NCBI RefSeq assembly: GCF_003751505.1
Contig: NZ_RJVB01000003.1
Span: forward strand, 494,712-558,711
Source: Erwinia sp. JUb26
GTDB lineage: Bacteria > Pseudomonadota > Gammaproteobacteria > Enterobacterales > Enterobacteriaceae
Length of the DNA stretch: 64,000 bases
Direction: 5' to 3'
Made by a program: the position numbers and the translations under genes. Shown here piece after piece: positions 27,879 through 37,250 of the stretch (the stretch's first letter is position 1; every line of letters begins with the position of its first letter). The notes under the pieces were generated by a model. That model was not told where the DNA came from. It saw only the letters and a list, made by a program, of their open reading frames with translations, and made no database searches.

Positions 27879-28103
27879 CTATGAGTTCAGGTCGGGAGTG
27901 GGGGCATTTAACTGCTGAATTTGATAATGGGCTTCATTGGCGTTTTTACAGTTATCTGAGGCATCGCCGGTTTTTTGGCATTTTTCATACACTGCTTTTA
28001 GCTCATCGGGATGATCTATGTACCATTGAGTGGTTTTGGCTTCTTCTTTGCAGCCACTGATGATGAGTAATAAGGACAGGAAAGAAAAGGTTAATAAACG
28101 CAT
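27879..28103 (-). CDS. eexN: EexN-family entry-exclusion lipoprotein
   Basis: 74 aa. Lipobox LLIISGCKEE (Cys18); then TTQWYIDHPDELKAVYEKCQ and GDASDNCKNANEAHYQIQQL, the two-Cys pattern of EexN. It would block redundant transfer into cells already holding the element. Its last residues, APTPDLNS, nearly repeat the C-terminus of the VirB5 next door (APTPDLNR). Confidence 0.85.
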   Translation of the reverse strand: MRLLTFSFLSLLLIISGCKEEAKTTQWYIDHPDELKAVYEKCQKTGDASDNCKNANEAHYQIQQLNAPTPDLNS

Positions 28104-28114
28104 GTGAGACTCCT

Positions 28115-28819
28115 CTAGCGGTTTAAATCAGGGGTTGGCGCAGTTAACTGTTGCTGATTCCACTGTTTAATACGCTCACCCTCCAGTACTTTTTCGCGTT
28201 TTTCTGCTGTCTTCACGCTCATTTCCCACTGGTCAGTGAGCGTGTTCAGCATCACTGATTTTAGCTGAATGCTGTTGGCAAGGTCCTGAGACTCCTTTGA
28301 GTCTTTGGATAGTGCGATGCGGTTAGAGAGGCCGTTAATCTCGCCCAGTGTCTGGCTGACCTGCTCCTGGATCTCGCCAGTCTGCTCAAACTGTATCGCT
28401 TTATTGATGACCAGCTGTTTGCAGGTATTGGCATAACTTCCTGACAGATCCACGTTGCAGGTATCGAAGACCCGGTACTTCGCATATAGCGTATCGAACT
28501 GTCCGGAGGTGCCGCCGGAAAGTAGCAGGTCATTGAGTGTCTGGCCCGGTTTGCGCAGTTTTTCCAGATCTGATTTCAGACTATTCGTCTGATCCACAAA
28601 ATCAGCGATATCACGGACACCAGTGGCCGTCGCCAGCTGATCTTTATACGCCTGGATCTGGCTCTGATAATGTTGCGCGGTCTGCATCCAGCGCTGTGCT
28701 TCTTTCAACCATTCGAGCTCACGCAGCGGGTCAGCATCAACAAGGACGGGAATACCAGCGTGCGACAGCGGGCTGGCAATGACGCCCGCGAAAATCAGGG
28801 CATGAAAACGCCTTTTCAT
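28115..28819 (-). CDS. virB5: VirB5 minor pilin/adhesin
   Basis: 234 aa. ATG 28819 lies at optimal distance from AAGGAGGT; ATG 28822 is adjacent. Signal peptide MKRRFHALIFAGVIASPLSHA, then a mostly helical body (WLKEAQRWMQTAQHYQSQIQ) and a DTCNVDLSGSYANTC Cys pair. VirB5/TraC family, at the pilus tip. C-terminus APTPDLNR matches that of EexN. Confidence 0.9.
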   Translation of the reverse strand: MKRRFHALIFAGVIASPLSHAGIPVLVDADPLRELEWLKEAQRWMQTAQHYQSQIQAYKDQLATATGVRDIADFVDQTNSLKSDLEKLRKPGQTLNDLLLSGGTSGQFDTLYAKYRVFDTCNVDLSGSYANTCKQLVINKAIQFEQTGEIQEQVSQTLGEINGLSNRIALSKDSKESQDLANSIQLKSVMLNTLTDQWEMSVKTAEKREKVLEGERIKQWNQQQLTAPTPDLNR

Positions 28820-28839
28820 CATGGACCTCCTTTGGGTTA

Positions 28840-31584
28840 TCAGAGTGCCTGAGCCAGGTAGGAATTCAGCCATTCATGCGGCTGCATCCCTTGCCGGTAC
28901 AGGGAATCAAAGATTTCGAGGTTGTCGGCGCTACCGCTCATCACTCTGGTGTATCTGCCGATACCTGAGAGGTCGAGCGTCACGCGTGCAGCAAAACGTT
29001 TTGTGTCGCCACGCCTGAACTGATTTTTCACGACCACATACTGGCGGGCCTGCGGATCCAGATTTTTCACCACATCGAACACTTCCGGTTCAAACTTCAT
29101 CCCGTCCACATAGTGTGCCCGGTCTGCATTGGGGTTAGCTGCCAGGATCTGTGTTCCGCACTGCTCAATGATGGCGGGCGCAATCTCATCCCTGATGATC
29201 TCCGCCGGGGACTGGGTCCCCACAACCAGCATACCGTTGAGCTTACGGATGGTTTTTAACCGGTTATAGGCGAAATCCTTAAAGATAGGATCCTTCAGCC
29301 ATTTCCAGAATTCATCCATGAAGATAACCAGTCGTCGTCCGTCGAGCAGAGTGGTGATGCGGTACAACAGGTAAAAGGAGATCGGCGCACAGACGTTGGC
29401 ATCATCCAGAAACTCCGTGCCGTCAATGCCGAAGTTATCGCAGTGGCTGATATCGAAGGTGTCTGAGGCGTTATCAAACACCCAGCCAAACTCGCCGCCC
29501 TGTGCCCACTGCGACAGGCGAATACTCAGACCGTTCTCCTGCGCCTCCCGGGTGGCAGGCTCTGGCAGATTCTCCAGTAAACGGGTGATCCCATAGATGC
29601 GATACTGTGGTTCATTACTCATCACCGCCAGCACGGCGTCATTCAGACGGCGTTCATCACGGGGCGTGATGGTCGCGCCGTTACGTGTACACAGCAGTTT
29701 CATCAGTTGGCTGATGAAACTGCTATTGCGTTTCGTCGGTGGCAGAGAAAACGGATTCCACCCCGTGGGGTCGCCATGTGTGATGCGGTAGTAACGGCCT
29801 CCCAGTGCCCGAATATTCATCTCCGCGCCCCGATCCTTGTCCAGATAAACGGTGGTCAGTCGTTTGGTTTTCGCATCGGGGGAAAAGCTGTCCTTACGCC
29901 CGTATTTCTGCTGCATGTTTTCAAGGAACGTCATCAGCATGGTTTTACCTGAACCGTTGGTGCCGAGAATGCAGGTACTGGCCGGGTTCTTCTCATTGAA
30001 TTCGTCCTTGTCCGCCAGCGTGTTATGCAGGTTCAGATAGTAACCATCCCCTGAGGGAGTGCGCAGTAAGGCCATCGCATCCCCCCAGGGCGCGTTATCG
30101 CGCTTGCCGGGGTAGAAATTGTGCAGTGCGGCCAGCTCAACAAAATTCTGGCTGCTCAGTTCGCCCTTGCGAGGCCGCAGATGATAATTGCCAGGAAGTT
30201 GCGCCATAAACGCGGCTGAAAGCGAAAGTGCGGCGGGAACCGGTGTAATGCCAAGGTTGTTCAGGGCATTGCTGATTTCACTGGTATCGGCCACCAGATT
30301 GTCCAGCGAGCGGGAAAACACCATGATGGAGAAATGGTGTTTTCCATAGGCGATTTTCCCCGAGGTCAGCAGGTCGAGCGCCACATCCAAATCCAGTCGC
30401 TGTGACACCGCATCATCATCTGCACTCATTAACAGACGTCGGGTACGTTTGATGGCCTTGCGGGCTTCTTCACGTGACATGCAGGTGTACGACTGGGTGA
30501 TTATATAATCGCAGGGGGCATACAGCAGCGAGTCCATCATCCCTGTCGCGGTCTCCTCCGGGAACTCCTTCACTTCCAGCCCCCGGAAATACCGTGTACC
30601 GCTGGCGTGATTTATCTGCCCGGACTCCCCGGAAAAGAACAGCGCCGCCGACCCCATCATCGAATACGCCGGAGCGCGGGTGACGCGCACCTTGCGCCAC
30701 TGGTGCGTCAACAGGTACTCATAAAAGGATAACTGGGAGGAGAATACCGCGTGACTTTCGGTGAACGTGCCAAGAGAACGTGCGGCGTAGCGTGACAGTG
30801 CGGTATCGAGCGAACCTTTGATTTCCAGCATTTCCCGCAGCGCAGCGTCCAGCTCTTTCAGCTTCTTGCCGTCATTCATGCGTCTGCGTCCGGCCTTTTC
30901 CAGGCTAACAAACGGACGGTAGCAGACGGTCAGGAACAGGCGGTTACGGCGAAATGGGTCTGCCGCCAGCGAGGCATAATACAGACGGCTGATTTCATCG
31001 GCGTAAGGGTTGCCGGATGCCTTATGCAGCGAATCGGTAAACGGCTCCCGCACGTTATGGATATAAAAGGTGACCGGCATCCCCTCGAATGAGCGGATGA
31101 GTCCGTGCAACTGGTTGCGGTCAATACTGAGGGTTTCTTCTGATTCGCAATCGAACGGGGTCCCTGTCAGTTCCCAGGTGCAGTAGAGATCACTGTGTGG
31201 TGAGCGAACAACATGCTGATGAATATGCGATGAATACGGAATGTACTTCCTGAGCGTGGCACACTGATTCAGTTTCATGGCGTTGAGAAACTCCGTGATA
31301 TCAACAGCATCATGCTCAACGGGCATAAACGCTGTTGCACCAAACAGACGGTTTGCTGCCGGTTTTCCTCTTGCCCTGAGCCAGACGGCAATCAGGCTGA
31401 ACCGCATGGGCTCATTCCGGGTGACGGATTTCATCACCAGAAATTCAACCGGGAGCAAGGCAAGGAAAGCGGCGGAAGTCCAGACAGCGACGATGATGGT
31501 GATACCTGTGACACCCAGCAGGGGGACCATCGGCACCCCCCATAGTGCCGCCGGGCGTTTCATTGCCTTAAGTAGCTTTGCCAT
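28840..31584 (-). CDS. virB4: VirB3-VirB4 fusion, T4SS ATPase
   Basis: 914 aa, GAGAGG upstream. The first about 90 residues are a VirB3 domain with a membrane hairpin (VPMVPLLGVTGITIIVAVW, FLALLPVEFLVMKSVTRNE). The rest is VirB4 (CagE/TrbE): Walker A LGTNGSGKTML (about 475), Walker B VIFMDEFWKWL (about 755) and a TQSPAEI switch. VirB3-VirB4 fusions are known in several conjugation systems. Length agrees with both parts complete. Confidence 0.93.
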   Translation of the reverse strand: MAKLLKAMKRPAALWGVPMVPLLGVTGITIIVAVWTSAAFLALLPVEFLVMKSVTRNEPMRFSLIAVWLRARGKPAANRLFGATAFMPVEHDAVDITEFLNAMKLNQCATLRKYIPYSSHIHQHVVRSPHSDLYCTWELTGTPFDCESEETLSIDRNQLHGLIRSFEGMPVTFYIHNVREPFTDSLHKASGNPYADEISRLYYASLAADPFRRNRLFLTVCYRPFVSLEKAGRRRMNDGKKLKELDAALREMLEIKGSLDTALSRYAARSLGTFTESHAVFSSQLSFYEYLLTHQWRKVRVTRAPAYSMMGSAALFFSGESGQINHASGTRYFRGLEVKEFPEETATGMMDSLLYAPCDYIITQSYTCMSREEARKAIKRTRRLLMSADDDAVSQRLDLDVALDLLTSGKIAYGKHHFSIMVFSRSLDNLVADTSEISNALNNLGITPVPAALSLSAAFMAQLPGNYHLRPRKGELSSQNFVELAALHNFYPGKRDNAPWGDAMALLRTPSGDGYYLNLHNTLADKDEFNEKNPASTCILGTNGSGKTMLMTFLENMQQKYGRKDSFSPDAKTKRLTTVYLDKDRGAEMNIRALGGRYYRITHGDPTGWNPFSLPPTKRNSSFISQLMKLLCTRNGATITPRDERRLNDAVLAVMSNEPQYRIYGITRLLENLPEPATREAQENGLSIRLSQWAQGGEFGWVFDNASDTFDISHCDNFGIDGTEFLDDANVCAPISFYLLYRITTLLDGRRLVIFMDEFWKWLKDPIFKDFAYNRLKTIRKLNGMLVVGTQSPAEIIRDEIAPAIIEQCGTQILAANPNADRAHYVDGMKFEPEVFDVVKNLDPQARQYVVVKNQFRRGDTKRFAARVTLDLSGIGRYTRVMSGSADNLEIFDSLYRQGMQPHEWLNSYLAQAL

Positions 31585-31594
31585 AGATGACCTC

Positions 31595-31888
31595 TCAGCT
31601 CATCAGCAGTGCGCCGATCTCACTGCCTCCACCAATCAGAATCCCGCCGATGATGATGTAGGCGCACTGGGACAGGCTTTCGCCTTTCCAGAGGGTCTTG
31701 TAACCCACCCAGATCACGGCCACGGTGATGGTGATGGCCGCCAGACCATGAAGACCGGTGGAGACCTTTTCCATCACGGTATTTGCGCGAGTGAAACCAT
31801 CTGCAAACGCCGTTGTTGTAGAAAAAACTGTCAGCATGCAGGCAGATAGGGGGCTGACAGCAAACTTTAGCTTACGGAAACGTGTCAT
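31595..31888 (-). CDS. virB2: VirB2 major pilin
   Basis: 97 aa. Long signal peptide ending at about residue 29 (TTTAFADG), then two hydrophobic segments: GLHGLAAITITVAVIWVGYK and YIIIGGILIGGGSEIGALL. TrbC/VirB2 family, the pilus subunit. Overlaps the virB1 stop by one base (TAATG) and lies 10 bp before virB3-B4. Confidence 0.92.
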   Translation of the reverse strand: MTRFRKLKFAVSPLSACMLTVFSTTTAFADGFTRANTVMEKVSTGLHGLAAITITVAVIWVGYKTLWKGESLSQCAYIIIGGILIGGGSEIGALLMS

Positions 31889-32598
31889 TATTCTTCCTTA
31901 TCTCGGGTTGGCAGGGAAAGGTTCCGGCGCACTGATGGCGCTGAAGTCTGTACGATGGCGGTTTTCTCCTGACGGAGTTTTGCGGGGACACCACGGACGA
32001 CGGCTTCTGGCCAGATAACGCGGGGACGGGAAGTGTTACCGGCAGGAAAGGCTTCCTGGGGAACGGTTGCCGTTAATTTGTCCTCGCGGGTGCCCGGGAC
32101 GACATAGCGGGGAGAGGCCGCAGCATAACCAATCCGTTGCACATAGCTGGTTCCTGAAAAAGCCGCTTCCGGCTGTTGTCCGGTACGGAAATTGCCGGAG
32201 TAATAGCAGCTCAACGCTCTTTTAAGAGAACCGCCACGTTGGTAACAGTCGCTGAGAATGCGTTCAAAGACGGACAAATTGGTACAGGGATCAAGCAGGT
32301 CGCGGGCAGTCACCTGGTAATGACGGAAGTTGGTGCTGGTAATTTGCATCAGCCCCACAGAGTAACGGCGTCCTTGTGCCATAAGACGGCGGATAATCTG
32401 CTCGGCTTTTTCCTGGCTGGCGGGATGATGTGAGATAATATTTTGATTACCGAGGGTGCCTGTGGCCTTCGGGATAATTTCGGCGATGGCATAAGGGTTG
32501 AAACCGGATTCCACTCGCGCCACGTCGAGCGCAGTAGAGGGATGAATGCTGGCGGCGCACTGCATGGCCGCCGCCAGAAAGGCAGAGGTTGAAAGCAT
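31888..32598 (-). CDS. virB1: VirB1 lytic transglycosylase
   Basis: 236 aa from ATG 32598 with GAGG before it; an upstream in-frame start at 32646 is less likely. N-terminal export signal, then an SLT fold: ARVESGFNPYAIAEI (catalytic Glu), GLMQITSTNFRHY and CTNLSVFERILSDCYQRGG...ALSCYYSGNF. Opens peptidoglycan for the secretion machine. First virB gene of the operon. Confidence 0.92.
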   Translation of the reverse strand: MLSTSAFLAAAMQCAASIHPSTALDVARVESGFNPYAIAEIIPKATGTLGNQNIISHHPASQEKAEQIIRRLMAQGRRYSVGLMQITSTNFRHYQVTARDLLDPCTNLSVFERILSDCYQRGGSLKRALSCYYSGNFRTGQQPEAAFSGTSYVQRIGYAAASPRYVVPGTREDKLTATVPQEAFPAGNTSRPRVIWPEAVVRGVPAKLRQEKTAIVQTSAPSVRRNLSLPTRDKEE

Positions 32599-32666
32599 AA
32601 TGGCCTCGGAATTGAAGACAGCGTGCATAGTCAAAAGACCTTGCACGCAGAGGGGAACAGGAAGGG

Positions 32667-32900
32667 TTAAAGTGCTGTTTCGATATTGCCGGTACCTTGT
32701 GAAGTATTGGTGTCCTCTCTTGGCTCAAGCAGAACCAGTTTGCCGGAAACCGCGATACCGGGCGTCAGGACAATATTCAGGCCTGGCTTGCCGTTGTGAG
32801 CGAATGCCACGCCAACCCTGGTCCAGTAGGTGTTTTTTTCGCCCTGCGTATCGGGTGTGCTTTCCTGGGTAATAAATACGTGATATGTGGGTTTTCTCAT
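32667..32900 (-). CDS. Small conserved plasmid-type protein
   Basis: 77 aa. The pattern YWTRVGVAFAHNGKPGLNIVLTPGIAVSGKLVLLEP recalls a small protein common on conjugative plasmids (typically H-x-DGKG-FN... DG-K-VLREP). No function is known to me. It lies upstream of virB1 on the same strand and probably opens the operon. Confidence 0.65.
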   Translation of the reverse strand: MRKPTYHVFITQESTPDTQGEKNTYWTRVGVAFAHNGKPGLNIVLTPGIAVSGKLVLLEPREDTNTSQGTGNIETAL

Positions 32901-33254
32901 GATTATCCTCTAACCAGATCAACAACGAATAAAATCAACGGGTCACATCCCGATTCTGCATTCCGGTTTCAACGGGTCAGCGAGAACATTCAGCGGCACC
33001 CTGAATTGTGGTTGCGTGACAGCCCGATTCATATTTTTAAAGAGCAATACTCGCCACGAACGAATAAACGTCCATAAAGCTCGCCAGTGGAACGTGGCGT
33101 GATTAGCGTGCGGTGTCAGCGTCAGAATGAAAATAATAAAATCAAAAAGGAAATGAGAGATAAATACACTTCTGTTATTCACTAATGAGTGGGTTTAATT
33201 AAATTAATAATCCTGCATCGCATGGGTAAAAATCGCATAGTGATTTATTAAGAT
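32901..33254. other. Likely promoter region of the T4SS operon
   Basis: About 350 bp between the small plasmid-type gene and the TraR terminator. A 79-codon minus-strand frame (32943-33182) has no recognisable features, and I do not call it. The region should hold the main minus-strand promoter for the virB genes, because the upstream regulators end in a terminator. Confidence 0.45.
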
Positions 33255-33290
33255 AATAAAAACCGTGCAGAGAAGATAACTTCTCTGCAC
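33255..33290 (-). terminator. Intrinsic terminator after the TraR/DksA gene
   Basis: Perfect arms GTGCAGAGAAG (33265-33275) and CTTCTCTGCAC (33280-33290), loop ATAA. Followed on the minus strand by GGTTTTTATTATC. Confidence 0.8.
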
Positions 33291-33306
33291 GAGTGCTATC
33301 TTGGTA

Positions 33307-33516
33307 TCAACGTTGGTGATGCTCAAGTATGGTTTGGCATTCCGTACAAGTTGCCACACCTGGCAAAGTTTGCCGACGCTTTTCTGGAATGGGTTCACCG
33401 CACAATCGACAATAATGTAATGAGGGCGTGGTGGCTGGCTTGAAACGATTCTGTTCAATCATCTCTTCCAGACGTTGCTCATTAAATTCCTGATCGCGAT
33501 CGATCTCATCTGGCAT
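33307..33516 (-). CDS. TraR/DksA-type zinc-finger protein
   Basis: 69 aa from ATG 33516 with AGGAGG 7 bp upstream; a longer reading overlaps the previous gene more. Helical N-terminus (MPDEIDRDQEFNEQRLEEMIEQ), then a four-Cys finger CRLCGEPIPEKRR...VATCTEC. TraR-like proteins bind RNA polymerase and mimic DksA with ppGpp. Here it may tune expression during transfer. The third gene of an alpA, DUF2857, traR operon. Confidence 0.88.
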   Translation of the reverse strand: MPDEIDRDQEFNEQRLEEMIEQNRFKPATTPSLHYCRLCGEPIPEKRRQTLPGVATCTECQTILEHHQR

Positions 33517-34090
33517 GTGATGTCCTCCTGTCCAGAGCTTCCTTCTCACAAAGTGTGATGCGGTTCCAGACGACGGTAAGGGAAGACCCTCTTTCTCGAG
33601 AAGACAATGATTCAGTGACCTGCATCATTGCCTCCAGAGCGTCAGGTGTATCAAGTCTCTCTGTTCGGTTCTTTTGCCATAACAGCCAGATTTCGGCATC
33701 AACGGCTTCATCTGGTATAGGCGTTCGGCCATAAGGTATGGTGACACCCAGCAACCGTCGGCGAGAGCAGACCTCATTCGAGGTGAGACCAAAAAAGTGA
33801 TTCAGGAGTGCAATAGACCCTCCCAACCTGATGGCCCGATTAATCTGTTGCTGGCATTGAGCCTCTTGGCGGGACAATGTCAGGATTTGTTGTAGAACAT
33901 TGTGACGGACAGTGATCGACATAAATTGTGCCGATGCCCGGCTGACGATGAAGAGTTCGTCGAGGGAGAGCTGATTGAGGGCATTCAATTCGTCGAATGT
34001 GAATCCTAACATTTCACAATAACGAAAATTACCGTCCTTGAGCGCGGCAAGGGCGTTTGTCAATACCACATAATTCAGTGAGAGAAACAT
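33506..34090 (-). CDS. DUF2857 protein (FlhC-like regulator of the island)
   Basis: 194 aa. ALKDGNFRYCEMLGFTFDELNALNQLSLDELFIVSRAS matches the DUF2857 family of integrative elements, which resembles the flagellar activator FlhC. Four bases from the alpA stop and overlapping traR by 11 bp. Likely activator of the transfer genes (inference from family and position). Confidence 0.75.
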   Translation of the reverse strand: MFLSLNYVVLTNALAALKDGNFRYCEMLGFTFDELNALNQLSLDELFIVSRASAQFMSITVRHNVLQQILTLSRQEAQCQQQINRAIRLGGSIALLNHFFGLTSNEVCSRRRLLGVTIPYGRTPIPDEAVDAEIWLLWQKNRTERLDTPDALEAMMQVTESLSSRERGSSLTVVWNRITLCEKEALDRRTSHAR

Positions 34091-34094
34091 AATG

Positions 34095-34301
34095 TTATAT
34101 CTCCCTTCCGTGTGTTAAGCGGTTAGCTAATTTGAGGTTAATCCAATCGTCAATTTCAGATTCGAGCCAGGCTACGCTGGCAGGCCCAATCTTTATTGAA
34201 GAGGGGAAGGTGCCGTCTTTCATATACAGGTAGATTTGTGAGCGTTTCAGACCGGTTTTTAATTCCACTTGTTTCAGCCGTAATAACTGATGAGATGTCA
34301 T
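34095..34301 (-). CDS. AlpA-family excisionase/regulator
   Basis: 68 aa from ATG 34301 with GGAGG upstream. MerR-like winged helix: LLRLKQVELKTGLKRSQIYLYMKDGTFPSSIKIGP, then VAWLESEIDDWI. AlpA proteins act as excision factors or activators of integrase genes in P4-type islands. First gene of the regulator operon. Confidence 0.9.
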   Translation of the reverse strand: MTSHQLLRLKQVELKTGLKRSQIYLYMKDGTFPSSIKIGPASVAWLESEIDDWINLKLANRLTHGREI

Positions 34302-34442
34302 AGATACCTCCAGCACAGAAATGGGATATGCCCGGAGATGACAAATAAGCACAGTGAGGGAGAGAATGACAGTTGATGAGCCCGTATTACGGATACCACA
34401 ATCCTTAATACGGGTTTTTAGGTAGAAGAACTAAGTTTAATA

Positions 34443-35369
34443 TTACTTTGATGCTAAAAATGATGCGGGTGAACCGCGTTCAAGCGCAGTTTTCAATGTG
34501 TCACCGCTGAGACGATCAGTCATGCCTTCTACTGAGGCCCACTGCTCGAAGATGGAAAGCAGTTTATAGGGTTGCTTGATTAATGAACTTATTGACTCAT
34601 TGTTTTTGCAAGAGAGCCAGAATAGTCTTGATAATGGTGTAGTTATACGTGTCGAGGACAATCGGATAGTTTCGTTTTTGAGTCGTAAATTGATTAATTT
34701 TTCGAGTTCAGTTTGACGAATGACAAAGCATGCATCCTGAGGCAAATAATGGAGCGGAAAAAATTCTTTATTATAGAGTTTGCTTATAAGATTGGATGAA
34801 ACTATTTCACTGATTTCCTTTGCAGTACCTTTAGGTAGTCTCCTCAATTGCTGTTCAAATCTTTCCTTCCAGGTCGTTCTCTCAAATACTTGATAAATAA
34901 TTCCGGAAACAACAACAAAAATACCATAATTTGTATATTCAGGTCTTTTTATTGGTGTTGGGATGTTTAGGGATTTAGCAAGTAGCCGTTGTATTAATTT
35001 ATATTCATGACCTATTAGAGCTGCTTCAAGTACACTATGGGTAGCAGAAATATACTCACCTTCGGTGCTTGATATTAAATTCCTACCACTGAGGAAGCAA
35101 GTGCTATCAAGGATACATATCCTGTTGAACAATGAGCTTTCAGTAGGTTTTACTTTTATTTTAGAATTGCATTCTTTTATTTTTCGAATCGTTATAGATG
35201 ATTGAAAATATATTGATAGTGATATTTTACCGCATAGTGCACTCCTGCAAATATCACTGTATGTAATCTTTTTGTTTATCAATTGATTAGCCGTATTTAC
35301 TGCCTCATCTATGGTAATCCAGTTCGGCATGATATTCTTAATGTTAGATAAGGTGTTATTTTTCTTCAT
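34443..35369 (-). CDS. Hypothetical regulator-like protein
   Basis: 308 aa, GAGGA before the ATG. N-terminal WITIDEAVNTANQLINKKITYSDICRSALCGKISLSIYF looks like a helix-turn-helix of the type found in island regulatory proteins. The remaining 250 residues are helical and of unknown fold. AT-rich. Upstream of alpA on the same strand; role unknown. Confidence 0.7.
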   Translation of the reverse strand: MKKNNTLSNIKNIMPNWITIDEAVNTANQLINKKITYSDICRSALCGKISLSIYFQSSITIRKIKECNSKIKVKPTESSLFNRICILDSTCFLSGRNLISSTEGEYISATHSVLEAALIGHEYKLIQRLLAKSLNIPTPIKRPEYTNYGIFVVVSGIIYQVFERTTWKERFEQQLRRLPKGTAKEISEIVSSNLISKLYNKEFFPLHYLPQDACFVIRQTELEKLINLRLKNETIRLSSTRITTPLSRLFWLSCKNNESISSLIKQPYKLLSIFEQWASVEGMTDRLSGDTLKTALERGSPASFLASK

Positions 35370-35938
35370 GGCTTAAGTCCTCTTCTTAATTAAGTGCAAA
35401 ACTTTTTATATCTGCACTTAACAAAGTTGTGGTTTTAATTTTTTTGAAATAAAAACCATAAAAGGATTTTTAATGATACTCTACTGAATGTGTCGATTAT
35501 GCAAAATAACGAGGGTGTTTATTAGAGTGGAAATAAGGAATGTAAATTTGAGTTTTATATTGTAATCATGAGATTTGCGTCTTAATCGTATCATGGTTAA
35601 AATAGTTCTTTAGCCTTTTAAAGGTAATATTCGGCATTCTCTTTAAAGAATGATTAATGCACGGACATTTCTGTTCTATGTAACAAATAACTACTTGTAA
35701 AATTAACTTCCAGCTGACAGCGGATAAACGTACAAATAAATATAGTTTTAATGGGATTCTCTGGATGCCGTAAATAAATCCCAATTCATCTCAATCGTAA
35801 CATTTCAGCACTATGTAAAAGCATTTTTAAGCAGAGGCATCCACCCAGCGGCATTATGCTGAATCAGTTAACTGTAACCCCATAGTGACGCGGAGAGAGG
35901 GGTTAACCTAATTCGTATCGTTATGGATTGACACAATC
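35370..35938. other. AT-rich intergenic region
   Basis: No gene I can support. A 72-codon minus-strand frame (35566-35784) lacks a recognisable domain. Marks the join between the transfer backbone and the metabolic cargo. Confidence 0.4.
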
Positions 35939-35961
35939 GAAACGAAACAGTATCGTTTCGT
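35939..35961. promoter_or_regulatory. Candidate TetR operator, site 2
   Basis: CGAAACGA...TCGTTTCG, 20 of 23 positions identical to the palindrome in front of the TetR gene (38359-38381). A TTGACA at 35928-35933 places the site between -35 and -10 of a plus-strand promoter facing the mipA gene. Confidence 0.6.
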
Positions 35962-36435
35962 TATTATGGATTGTTTTTGTACTGTACGCAAACATCAGTA
36001 TGTTTACCGTTTGAAGCGGTTTTAATGGTTATAGCGGTGCGATGGTCGCAGTAAAACTTACAAGTGTATGTATTGAAAGGTTTTTACCCAATCGAGTATT
36101 ACTCAGGTCATCAATGGATAAGACTGCAACCAAGATGTTTAGCCCCAAATCCTTAGTGAGGAGTGACTTCGATTGTGAAGAAAGTGTTGTTGGCAAGATC
36201 ACCGAGCATCAGCTCAATATGAGCTGCTTATGACGTTTTAAGTAGTAAAATCAGTAGATTAGAAGAATCAGAAGTGTATGAAGGCAACATAGTAAAGTAC
36301 CACCTTGGTTAAGGTCACATATATTGGCTGGCCATTATGTCACTGAAGATGAATGTGTTTCTCCAGACTTATGAGCTTCGATCCCTGATTGATGGCTCTT
36401 GGATGTGTATCCCCCACGTTAAAAAGGACTATGCA
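35962..36435. other. Long leader between the TetR-type operator and mipA
   Basis: Over 450 bp without a clear gene. A 63-codon plus-strand frame (36042-36233, ending ITEHQLNMSCL) may be a decayed fragment; I could not identify it. Confidence 0.35.
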
Positions 36436-37236
36436 ATGAAGCATCGCTCTCACTCTAGTAAGTTGGTTGGCTGTTCTGTGTCTAATGTTTTGGCTTCTCT
36501 TATGATGTCAATTTTCTGGATACCAGCTGCAATAGCGGAAACATCAACTAGTAGCAGTAATGAAACCTCGAAATGGGGGGTGGGTGCCGGTGTTGCAGCC
36601 ATTCAAAAACCATATCGCGATATTGATGTTGATGTACTCCCTTTACCTTTGTTTTCGTATGAAAACAGATGGATTAGTGCTTCTATTCCTAAAGTAGATC
36701 TTAAATTTCTCTCTAACGAGTCATTTACACTGAGCCTACGAGCCAAATATGCCGGGGATGGTTATGATGCGGATGATTCTCCATTTCTTACCGGTATGGA
36801 TGACCGCAAGGGCGGTGTATGGGCCGGGGGAGCAATGATGTGGAAAACTGGGATTGTCGATCTTTCGGCGGAAATTCTCGGTGAAGTGTCCGGGTATAGT
36901 AAAGGCTCTCGAGCAAAATTACAGGCAGAAAAACGGTTTGCATCCGGGACTTTCGGTTTAACGCCAAGGTTCGCCGTCGAATGGGTTGATAGCAAATTTG
37001 TTGATTATTACTATGGCGTGAAAAGATCAGAGGTGCGGGTAGATCGCAGTTTTTATGAGGGGAATTCTACCACCAATATGGAGGTGGGAATTCGTATGGA
37101 TTATACCATGGCTCGCCAGCATACGCTGTTCCTTGATGCAAGTGCCACCCGGTTTGGGAGTGGTATTAAAGATAGTCCATTAGTTGACAACTCAAGTCAG
37201 ACATCGGTAAGTATTGGTTATATTTACCGTTTCTAA
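36436..37236 (+). CDS. MipA/OmpV-family outer-membrane protein
   Basis: 266 aa from ATG 36436 with AAGGA 7 bp upstream; an ATG at 36337 adds a tail without a signal. Signal peptide ends at AAIAE. Body GVGAGVAAIQKPYRDIDVDVLPLPLFSYENRW and terminal strand SVSIGYIYRF are characteristic MipA/OmpV. The family scaffolds murein enzymes or responds to antibiotics and osmotic stress. Probably under the TetR regulator at 37629 through the operator at 35939. Confidence 0.88.
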   Translation: MKHRSHSSKLVGCSVSNVLASLMMSIFWIPAAIAETSTSSSNETSKWGVGAGVAAIQKPYRDIDVDVLPLPLFSYENRWISASIPKVDLKFLSNESFTLSLRAKYAGDGYDADDSPFLTGMDDRKGGVWAGGAMMWKTGIVDLSAEILGEVSGYSKGSRAKLQAEKRFASGTFGLTPRFAVEWVDSKFVDYYYGVKRSEVRVDRSFYEGNSTTNMEVGIRMDYTMARQHTLFLDASATRFGSGIKDSPLVDNSSQTSVSIGYIYRF

Positions 37237-37250
37237 TGCGCTAAATGATC

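Noticed and set aside
32943..33182. 79-codon minus-strand frame before the T4SS operon
   Set aside because: No ribosome site, no recognisable domain, and it covers the stretch where the promoter should be.
33506..35369. Relaxase among the regulatory genes before the T4SS
   Set aside because: Neither the DUF2857 nor the 308-aa protein shows the three-His or Tyr motifs of relaxases.
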